Positions 1-5,387 of a stretch of 8,120 nt of DNA are shown here, in pieces (within the stretch, counting starts at the first letter, position 1; every line of letters begins with the position of its first letter). The notes under the pieces are model-generated. The model saw only the letters and a list, made by a program, of their open reading frames with translations. It had not been told where the DNA came from and ran no database searches. Source of the DNA: Rickettsiales bacterium. Lineage in GTDB: Bacteria; Pseudomonadota; Alphaproteobacteria; TMED109; TMED131. The DNA lies in NCBI GenBank assembly GCA_002690625.1, contig NZFJ01000007.1:1-8120 (forward strand). The letters run 5' to 3'. The translations under genes were made by a program, and so were the position numbers.

Positions 1-485
1 CTAATTTTAATATTATTAATATTTTTATTTTATTAATTTTGAATAACTTTACTTTTGTTTTCTTATATAAAAAAGAAATTATAAAAAGTTTTTTTTACTT
101 AATATTCTTTGCTAATGTTTTTACATTAGTTGTATATTTATCAATTTTGCCTAACCTAAAAGAAATATGGATTAGTAAAGATATAGCTGAAGTTATAAAA
201 AATGATAATAAAATATATGATCCAAAGCTTATATCTGCATTAGGTTATAACGAGCCCAGTTTAGTCTTTGAGATAGGAACAGATATAAAAATTTATAAAA
301 ATATTGAAAATTTTATACATAGCTATAAATCATATAATTATTTGATTATAGAAGAAAGTTATTACAAAAAATTGAATGAAATTGTTAATGATAATAATTT
401 AGGTTATAATAAAATAGGATTAGTTAAGGGCTTCAATGCCTCAAAAGGCGATTGGGTAGAAGTTTTTATACTAAAAGCAATATAA
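1..485 (+). CDS. ArnT/PMT-type membrane glycosyltransferase, C-terminal fragment (5' end outside window)
   Basis: The reading frame is open from base 3 at the window edge to the TAA at 483-485, so this is the last ~160 residues of a longer protein. The TTG at 39 is probably an internal leucine, not the start. Two hydrophobic membrane segments are visible (about residues 4-22 and 29-49 of the fragment), separated by a short lysine-rich loop. A soluble tail of ~110 residues follows, with the motif GYNEPSLVFEIGTD (81-94) and, near the end, GFNASKGDWVEV (143-154). From memory, a GYxEPSLVF...GTD block and a final GFNxSKG block are typical of the C-terminal tail of family 39/83 (ArnT-like) transferases of alphaproteobacteria. 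These enzymes use polyprenyl-phosphate sugars at the inner membrane to modify lipid A, glycans or proteins. The acceptor cannot be told here. The next gene starts 14 bases downstream, so co-transcription is possible although the functions look unrelated. Confidence 0.72.
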   Translation, partial: NFNIINIFILLILNNFTFVFLYKKEIIKSFFYLIFFANVFTLVVYLSILPNLKEIWISKDIAEVIKNDNKIYDPKLISALGYNEPSLVFEIGTDIKIYKNIENFIHSYKSYNYLIIEESYYKKLNEIVNDNNLGYNKIGLVKGFNASKGDWVEVFILKAI

Positions 486-490
486 ATATA

Positions 491-495
491 GAGGG
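491..495 (+). promoter_or_regulatory. Shine-Dalgarno site of the ACAD10/11-type dehydrogenase
   Basis: GAGGG lies four bases before the ATG at 500, in the 14-base gap after the glycosyltransferase stop. It is one of the few recognisable ribosome binding sites in this window and supports the ATG at 500 as the start. Confidence 0.55.
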
Positions 496-499
496 TTAA

Positions 500-1702
500 A
501 TGTTTGAGTTTTCAAAAAAATCTAAGGAGTTACAAGAAAAGTTAAAGTTATTTATGGATGATAATATATATCCGAATGAAAAAAATATAATTGAAGAGAT
601 AAATTCCGGGGATATATGGCAGCCATCAGAAATAATTGAAGGTTTGAAAATAAAAGCTAAAGATCAGGGCTTATGGAATTTATTTTTGCCTGAAAGTGAT
701 AAAGGAGCTGGTTTAACAAACTTAGATTATGCACCATTATGTGAAATTATGGGAAGATCTCTTTTTGCACCGGAGGTTTTTAATTGTAATGCACCAGATA
801 CTGGCAATATGGAGGTTTTTGAAAGGTATGCTTCAGAAGAGCTTAAAGAGAAGTGGCTACGACCTTTATTAAAAGGCGAAATAAGATCAGGATTTGCAAT
901 GACAGAACCAGATGTAGCATCTTCCGATGCTACAAATATAGAGTCTAGTATCGAAAAGCGTGATAATGAATATGTAATTAATGGAAAAAAATGGTGGACT
1001 TCTGGAGCAATGGATCCTAGATGTAAGGTGTTAATTTTTATGGGAAAAACTGATCCAAAAAATCCTGATAAACATAAACAGCAGTCTCAAATAGTAATTC
1101 CTATGAATACACCAGGAATTAAAGTTGAAAGATATCTTCCAGTTTTTGGTTTTACAGATGCTCCTCACGGACATGCTGAGGTTTCTTTTTCAAATGTTAA
1201 AGTTCCTAAAGAAAATTTATTATTAGGAGAAGGAAGAGGATTTGAAATTGCTCAGGGAAGGTTGGGGCCAGGAAGAATTCATCATTGTATGAGGTTAATT
1301 GGATTATCAGAAGTTGCATTAGAAAAAATGTGTAAGAGAACAAAGTCTAGAGTTGCCTTCGGTAAACCTGTTTCTTCTCAGACTGTTACCCAAGAGAGAA
1401 TAGCTGAAGCAAGAATTGCAATTGATCAAATTAGATTACAAACATTTAATGCTGCATACAAGATGGATGCAGTTGGAAATAAAGAAGCAAGAATGGAAAT
1501 CGCCATGATAAAAGTAGCAGCACCAAATATAGCATGTAAAGTTGTAGATTGGGCAATACAAGCTCATGGAGGAGGTGGAGTAAGTGATGATTTCGGTTTG
1601 TCTCAAGCTTATGCTCAAGCTAGGTTATTGAGGTTAGCCGATGGCCCAGATGAAGTTCACAGAAACCAAATTGCCAAATTAGAATTAAGGAAATATAACT
1701 AA
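500..1702 (+). CDS. Acyl-CoA dehydrogenase, ACAD10/ACAD11 type
   Basis: Complete 400-residue FAD-dependent acyl-CoA dehydrogenase of normal length, presumably cytosolic. Family landmarks in order: [12 protein letters not shown] (132-143) and [10 protein letters not shown] (161-170) of the FAD/substrate region, [20 protein letters not shown] (245-264), the FAD-contacting RVAFGKPV (284-291), [11 protein letters not shown] (354-364) and [11 protein letters not shown] (378-388). The HHCMR and LADGPDEVH wording is characteristic of the dehydrogenase half of ACAD10/ACAD11 and their bacterial relatives. At the position of the catalytic Glu of medium-chain enzymes (YEG), this protein has Asp381 (ADG). 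In mammals these proteins remove the 4-hydroxyl of 4-hydroxyacyl-CoA after it is phosphorylated; LvaC of Pseudomonas is the bacterial counterpart. The kinase gene follows three bases after the stop, which strongly supports this role over ordinary beta-oxidation. The substrate chain length is unknown. Confidence 0.92.
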   Translation: MFEFSKKSKELQEKLKLFMDDNIYPNEKNIIEEINSGDIWQPSEIIEGLKIKAKDQGLWNLFLPESDKGAGLTNLDYAPLCEIMGRSLFAPEVFNCNAPDTGNMEVFERYASEELKEKWLRPLLKGEIRSGFAMTEPDVASSDATNIESSIEKRDNEYVINGKKWWTSGAMDPRCKVLIFMGKTDPKNPDKHKQQSQIVIPMNTPGIKVERYLPVFGFTDAPHGHAEVSFSNVKVPKENLLLGEGRGFEIAQGRLGPGRIHHCMRLIGLSEVALEKMCKRTKSRVAFGKPVSSQTVTQERIAEARIAIDQIRLQTFNAAYKMDAVGNKEARMEIAMIKVAAPNIACKVVDWAIQAHGGGGVSDDFGLSQAYAQARLLRLADGPDEVHRNQIAKLELRKYN

Positions 1703-1705
1703 TTT

Positions 1706-2746
1706 ATGCTACCCGAAAACTTAGTAGACGTTAGGGAAAATCATAAGTTAGATATAGATAAACTAAACTTATGGCTAAAGAGCAATCCCAATATCGATGG
1801 AAAAGTTAACTCAATTAAGCAGTTTGTAGGAGGACAATCAAATCCTACATATGTTCTTTTTTTTGAAAATAAAGAAAATTTAATTTTAAGAAAAAAACCA
1901 CCAGGAAAGTTGTTACCTTCTGCTCATGCAATAGAAAGGGAGTATAAAGTTCAGAAATCTCTAGAAAAATCTAACGTTCCTTGTCCAAAGATGATAGAAA
2001 TATGTGAAGATAGTAGTGTTATTGGAACTCCTTTTTATATCATGAATATAATACAAGGCAGAGTTTTTGACAGTATATTAGATATAGAGGAAAAAGATGG
2101 TAGAAAAACTTATTATTTAGAATTAGTTAGAATGTTAGCAAATTTACATAACGTAGATTTTTCTTTAATAAATCTAGAAGGTTTTGGCAAAATAGGCAAT
2201 TACGTAAATAGGCAGATTAATAGATGGGAAAAACAATGGCATTTATCTAAACAAAGAGAACTTCCAGAAATGCAAAAAATTATTGACTGGTTAAATAACA
2301 ATATTCCGTACTATGATGAAACTACTATTGTTCATGGAGATTACAGAATAGGTAACACAATATGTGGCAAAAAAGATTTTAAAGTTAGTGCTGTTCTTGA
2401 TTGGGAACTATCTACTTTGGGACATCCTTTTGCAGATTTAGGATATTTTTTGTATGCTCACTATATACCATTCGGAGAAAGACATGGTCTAAACGGAGCA
2501 GACTTGAATAATTTAAATATACCTACTATAGAAGAATTAGTAACTGAATACTGTAAAATAAGAAAAATAAAAAACTTTGATCCGACTTTTTATGTTGTTT
2601 TATCTTTATTTAGATCTATTTCTATTTTAGAGGGCGTTTACGCGAGATATGTAAATGGAAATGAAAGTTCACCTAACGCTAAAGATATTGGAAAGGATGT
2701 TGAACCCCTTGCTAAAGCCACATTTAATATAGTAAAAAAACTTTAG
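1706..2746 (+). CDS. APH-fold kinase, ACAD11 kinase-domain type (putative 4-hydroxyacyl-CoA kinase)
   Basis: Complete 346-residue aminoglycoside-phosphotransferase/choline-kinase-fold protein. The N-lobe shows GGQSNPTY (42-49, nucleotide loop), RKKPPGKLLPSAH (62-74, carrying the ATP-binding lysine) and Glu79 in EREYKVQK. The C-lobe has the Brenner motif HGDYRIGN (210-217, catalytic Asp212) and the metal-binding DWE (232-234) in LDWELSTLGHPFADLGY. The QSNPT...LRKKPPG.LLP.AH...RE and LDWELSTLGHP strings are those of the kinase half of ACAD11, so antibiotic resistance is unlikely despite the family name. Known relatives (ACAD10/11, LvaA) phosphorylate the 4-hydroxyl of 4-hydroxyacyl-CoA with ATP. 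The ATG at 1706 is three bases after the dehydrogenase stop; an AAGG within the previous gene (1687-1690) is only a weak, distant ribosome site, so translation is probably coupled. The kinase and dehydrogenase are one polypeptide in animals but two genes here, in reversed order. Confidence 0.9.
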   Translation: MLPENLVDVRENHKLDIDKLNLWLKSNPNIDGKVNSIKQFVGGQSNPTYVLFFENKENLILRKKPPGKLLPSAHAIEREYKVQKSLEKSNVPCPKMIEICEDSSVIGTPFYIMNIIQGRVFDSILDIEEKDGRKTYYLELVRMLANLHNVDFSLINLEGFGKIGNYVNRQINRWEKQWHLSKQRELPEMQKIIDWLNNNIPYYDETTIVHGDYRIGNTICGKKDFKVSAVLDWELSTLGHPFADLGYFLYAHYIPFGERHGLNGADLNNLNIPTIEELVTEYCKIRKIKNFDPTFYVVLSLFRSISILEGVYARYVNGNESSPNAKDIGKDVEPLAKATFNIVKKL

Positions 2747-2747
2747 A

Positions 2748-2771
2748 TTACTTAGGCGCCATTCTAAGTGA
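2748..2771 (-). terminator. Weak hairpin at the SDR stop, possible terminator of the minus-strand operon
   Basis: ACTTAG (2750-2755) and CTAAGT (2764-2769) form a perfect 6-base inverted repeat around an 8-base loop, with a possible wobble pair and an extra A-T pair outside. On the minus strand a run of seven T follows about nine bases after the stem, inside the kinase gene's 3' end. The stem is AT-rich and the T-run is not adjacent, so this is only a candidate. Confidence 0.22.
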
Positions 2772-3512
2772 GCCATCTAATCTGATAATTTCACCATTTA
2801 ACATATTATTCTGAAATATTGCTATTACAAGCTTTGCATATTCTTCAGGTTTACCTAGTCTTTTTGGATATAACGTAGATTCAACTAATGCATTGTATGC
2901 TTTTTCTGGTAATCCTGCCATCATAGGAGTTTCAAATAAACCTGGAGCTATTGTACACACTCTTATTCCATAGCGTGCAAATTCTCTAGCTAAAGGCAAG
3001 GTTAGACTTACAATTCCTCCCTTTGAAGCGCTATATGCTGCTTGACCTATTTGACCATCAAATGCTGCAATTGATGCAGTATTTATTATAACGCCTCTAA
3101 AATTTTCATTATCAGGTTTATTTTCTATCATTTTTTCTGCAGCTAGTTTCAAAACATTAAAAGAACCAATTAAATTTACATTTATTACTTTTTGGAAAAT
3201 ATTAGTATCATGTAGTTTTTCTTTTCCTATTACTTTATTAGCTATTCCAATTCCTGCACAATTTACTAGCAAATTAATATGCTTGTGCTTATCTATGCTT
3301 GCTTTAATAGCTTCATTTACACTTTCTTCATTAGTTACATCTGTTTTAAAAAAGGAACAAGAATCTCCAAGTTCATTTATTAAAACTTTTGCTTTTTCTT
3401 CCTGAGAGTCCATAATCGACACATTCCCACCATTTTTTATTATTTCTCTTACAGTTGCTTCTCCTAAACCAGAGGCGCCACCTGTAATAAGGGCACTTAT
3501 TTTATTTTCCAT
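2748..3512 (-). CDS. Short-chain dehydrogenase, HSD17B10-like 3-hydroxyacyl-CoA dehydrogenase
   Basis: Complete 254-residue classical SDR with a Rossmann fold. Visible motifs: TGGASGLG (10-17, cofactor loop), Asp35 at the end of the second strand (favouring NAD over NADP), DV (58-59), NCAG (84-87), and the catalytic Ser147 (in NTAS), Tyr160 and Lys164 (YSASK). The Ser-Tyr spacing of 13 equals that of human HSD17B10. The strings AAFDGQIGQAAYSASKGG, IAPGLFETPM, LPE, RLG.PEEYA and MLNGEIIRLDG are those of the HSD17B10 / 3-hydroxy-2-methylbutyryl-CoA dehydrogenase group. Such enzymes oxidise 3-hydroxyacyl-CoA, including the isoleucine intermediate, to 3-ketoacyl-CoA. It is the last gene of the moaA-nadK-SDR run and sits tail to tail with the kinase gene, one base apart. 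A role after the 4-hydroxyacyl-CoA pair is plausible but inferred; isoleucine or fatty acid breakdown is equally possible. Confidence 0.92.
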   Translation of the reverse strand: MENKISALITGGASGLGEATVREIIKNGGNVSIMDSQEEKAKVLINELGDSCSFFKTDVTNEESVNEAIKASIDKHKHINLLVNCAGIGIANKVIGKEKLHDTNIFQKVINVNLIGSFNVLKLAAEKMIENKPDNENFRGVIINTASIAAFDGQIGQAAYSASKGGIVSLTLPLAREFARYGIRVCTIAPGLFETPMMAGLPEKAYNALVESTLYPKRLGKPEEYAKLVIAIFQNNMLNGEIIRLDGSLRMAPK

Positions 3513-3514
3513 AA

Positions 3515-3520
3515 TTCACC
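3515..3520 (-). promoter_or_regulatory. Shine-Dalgarno site of the SDR gene, overlapping the nadK stop
   Basis: On the minus strand the sequence reads TAGGTGAATT before the ATG at 3512. The AGGTGA site overlaps the nadK TAG stop codon and lies only a few bases from the start. This supports the chosen start and suggests that translation of the SDR is coupled to that of nadK. Confidence 0.5.
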
Positions 3521-4287
3521 TATAGTATAAATTGTTCATCTAGAATTTTTTGTTCTAAATTATGATCTTTGTCAAATAGCAGTCTAAGTGTTTTTTTAAG
3601 GTTATAAGAAACTTCAACTTTTTTAACATTTCTTACCTCAACTTGTCCAGCAGTAGCACTAACTGGTCTATTTTCTGCATTTATTATTTCAAAAGTAATT
3701 TTACTTTTTTCTGGTAGTATAGCTCCTTTCCATCTTCTAGGACGAAAAGGACAAATTGGTGTTAAGGCTAATAGAGTAGAATTAAGAGGTAAAATTGGTC
3801 CATGAGCTGATAAATTATAAGCTGTACTTCCAGCCGGAGTGGAGACAAGTATTCCATCACACACTAGTTTATTAATTTTTACTTTATTGTTTATTTTCAC
3901 TTTTACATTGGCAGCAAATCTATTTTGTCTTAACAGAGATACTTCATTTAAAGAAAGAGCATTATGTACTTTGTTGTTGATGTCCATAACTTTCATTTGA
4001 ACGGGGTTAAGCTTTGTTTCTTTAGAAATTTTTATTCTTTGAATTAGATCTTGAGGTTTATAGTTGTTCATTAAAAAACCTACAGTTCCTCTATTCATAC
4101 CAAATATTTTTTTATTCAAATAAACCGAATCATTTATTAATGATAATATTGTTCCATCTCCCCCTAACACAACAACAACATTCGCATTTAATAGAGAAAA
4201 GTTAGAATATTTTTTTTTTAAGATTTTTAGTGTATCTTGGGCTTTTTTAGAATTTGCTGCTAAAAAAAAAGGTTTAACCGTTTTCAT
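3520..4287 (-). CDS. nadK: NAD kinase
   Basis: Complete 255-residue ATP-NAD kinase, a cytosolic enzyme that phosphorylates NAD to make NADP. Visible family motifs: GGDGTIL (42-48, with the catalytic/metal Asp44), NRGTVGFLMN (65-74), NEVSLLR (114-120), DGILVSTPAGSTAYNLSAHG (144-163; the glycine-rich, NAD-binding region), and FRPRRWKGAILP (181-192). The PRRWKGAILP wording and the short length fit the compact NadK of alphaproteobacteria. It starts six bases after the moaA stop with no clear Shine-Dalgarno and ends seven bases before the SDR, so it is the middle gene of a minus-strand operon. The gene has a T10 run (4210-4219 on the + strand, lysine codons) and an A9 run (4262-4270), but the frame is intact. 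I am sure of the family; co-transcription with moaA follows from spacing. Confidence 0.95.
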   Translation of the reverse strand: MKTVKPFFLAANSKKAQDTLKILKKKYSNFSLLNANVVVVLGGDGTILSLINDSVYLNKKIFGMNRGTVGFLMNNYKPQDLIQRIKISKETKLNPVQMKVMDINNKVHNALSLNEVSLLRQNRFAANVKVKINNKVKINKLVCDGILVSTPAGSTAYNLSAHGPILPLNSTLLALTPICPFRPRRWKGAILPEKSKITFEIINAENRPVSATAGQVEVRNVKKVEVSYNLKKTLRLLFDKDHNLEQKILDEQFIL

Positions 4288-4293
4288 TTATTT

Positions 4294-5283
4294 TTAGCCA
4301 CCAGTCACACTCATGTGTCTGTTTACTGAGGGAGCTTGTTTTCTCCTAATTACAAAATCATGGCCTTTGGGCTTTCTTGATATAGCTTCAGTTATAGCTT
4401 CTTTTAAGGATGCTTCCCAATTTACAGATCTTGCAGCTTCTTTGAAATCAGCCGAGTCTTCTTGTCCTAAACACATGTAAAGTTTACCAGTACAAGTTAA
4501 ACGCACTCTGTTACAAAGTTCACAGAAGTTATGTGTTAAAGGAGTAATAAACCCAACTCTTCCTTTAGTTTCTAATACTTGAAAATATCTTGATGGACCA
4601 CCTGTATAATACTTGCTATTTTGCAATGTATATTTTTTTGATAATGTTTCTTTAACTTTAGATAAAGGTAGGAATTGATCAGTTCTATCAATATCAATTT
4701 CTCCTAAGGGCATAGTTTCTATAAAGGTAATATCACAATTATTTGAATGAGCCCAAGTCATTATATCTAATAATTCAAATTCATTGGTTTCTTTTAAAGC
4801 AACAGTATTAATTTTGATTTTTAGACCAACTTTGATTGCTTTTTCTATTCCTTTTAAGACTTTATCTAAATCACCTCTTCTTGTAAGCTCTCTGAATAAA
4901 TTTGGCTTTAGTGTATCGACTGAAACATTAATTCTTCTTACGCCATATTCATATAATTCTTCAGCATATTTTTCTAATTGAGATCCATTAGTTGTTAAAG
5001 TAAGCTCATTTAATTTTTTTTTATTTATAAAAACACCTAAATTTTTAAATAAACTCATGACATTTTTACGTACAAGGGGCTCTCCTCCAGTAATCCTAAT
5101 TTTTCTAGTGCCTAAATTTATGAAAGAAGTACAAATTCTCTCTATTTCATCTAACGAAAGTAAATCTTTCTTAGGCAAAAACTTCATATTTTCTGCCATA
5201 CAATACTGACATCTAAAATCGCATCTGTCAGTAACAGAAACTCTTAAGTAATTAACTGGTCTATTATATGGATCTATTAACAT
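4294..5283 (-). CDS. moaA: GTP 3',8-cyclase MoaA (molybdenum cofactor biosynthesis)
   Basis: Radical SAM enzyme that converts GTP to 3',8-cyclo-7,8-dihydro-GTP, the first step of molybdopterin synthesis (with MoaC). The start is placed at the ATG at 5283 (329 residues). A longer frame from a GTG at 5316 would add 11 residues, but the family normally begins near MLIDPYNRPVNYLRVSVTDRC, and the best promoter -10 box lies between the two starts. With the ATG as residue 1, the SAM-cluster cysteines are 21, 25 and 28 (CDFRCQYC), ITGGEP is at 64-69, and the GTP-binding second cluster uses Cys254, Cys257 and Cys271 (CELC, then CLG, CxxCx13C). The protein ends in GG, the conserved C-terminal pair needed for activity in this family. 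All key residues are present. No other moa, moe or molybdoenzyme gene is in the window. It leads the operon moaA-nadK-SDR. Confidence 0.95.
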   Translation of the reverse strand: MLIDPYNRPVNYLRVSVTDRCDFRCQYCMAENMKFLPKKDLLSLDEIERICTSFINLGTRKIRITGGEPLVRKNVMSLFKNLGVFINKKKLNELTLTTNGSQLEKYAEELYEYGVRRINVSVDTLKPNLFRELTRRGDLDKVLKGIEKAIKVGLKIKINTVALKETNEFELLDIMTWAHSNNCDITFIETMPLGEIDIDRTDQFLPLSKVKETLSKKYTLQNSKYYTGGPSRYFQVLETKGRVGFITPLTHNFCELCNRVRLTCTGKLYMCLGQEDSADFKEAARSVNWEASLKEAITEAISRKPKGHDFVIRRKQAPSVNRHMSVTGG

Positions 5284-5305
5284 ATTATTATTTTTTAATA
5301 CTTCT

Positions 5306-5335
5306 ATTATATACACCTGTACATAATTAATTCAA
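5306..5335 (-). promoter_or_regulatory. sigma70-like promoter of moaA-nadK-SDR
   Basis: On the minus strand, TTGAAT (5335-5330) and TATAAT (5311-5306) are separated by 18 bases. Transcription would begin around 5299, leaving a leader of roughly 16 bases before the ATG at 5283. A consensus -10 is easy to find by chance in AT-rich DNA, but the paired -35, the spacing and the position directly upstream of the operon support it. Confidence 0.55.
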
Positions 5336-5341
5336 TCTATT

Positions 5342-5370
5342 TTGATAAAAATATTTTTTTTTTATATAAT
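5342..5370 (+). promoter_or_regulatory. sigma70-like promoter of the dehydrogenase/CoA-transferase/hydratase operon, with a T10 spacer tract
   Basis: TTGATA (5342-5347) and TATAAT (5365-5370) are 17 bases apart, the ideal spacing. A run of ten T (5354-5363) fills most of the spacer. Transcription would begin near 5377, about 11 bases before the ATG at 5388. The leader is A-rich with no Shine-Dalgarno site. The -35 box is only six bases from the -35 box of the divergent moaA promoter. Confidence 0.58.
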
Positions 5371-5387
5371 TAATTAAAAAAATAAAT

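Noticed and set aside
452..486. Promoter for the first dehydrogenase inside the glycosyltransferase tail (TTGGGT with TATACT or TATAAA)
   Set aside because: The spacers would be about 9 or 23 bases, neither usable; TATA-like strings are expected by chance in such AT-rich DNA.
1568..1580. GGAGGAGGTGG string resembling a strong ribosome binding site
   Set aside because: It encodes the conserved glycine run (HGGGG) of the dehydrogenase and no gene starts just after it.
1706..2746. Antibiotic-resistance aminoglycoside phosphotransferase
   Set aside because: The fold and HGD motif are shared, but the surrounding motifs (QSNPT, RKKPPG.LLP, LDWELSTLGHP) and the adjacent dehydrogenase are those of the ACAD11 kinase group.
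4210..4270. T10 and A9 runs in nadK as possible frameshifts
   Set aside because: The NAD kinase frame is continuous with all family motifs in order, so there is no sign of a break.
5364..5380. TTAATTAA-type palindromes before the second dehydrogenase as an operator
   Set aside because: Pure A/T symmetry of this length is common in this window and no regulator gene is nearby.
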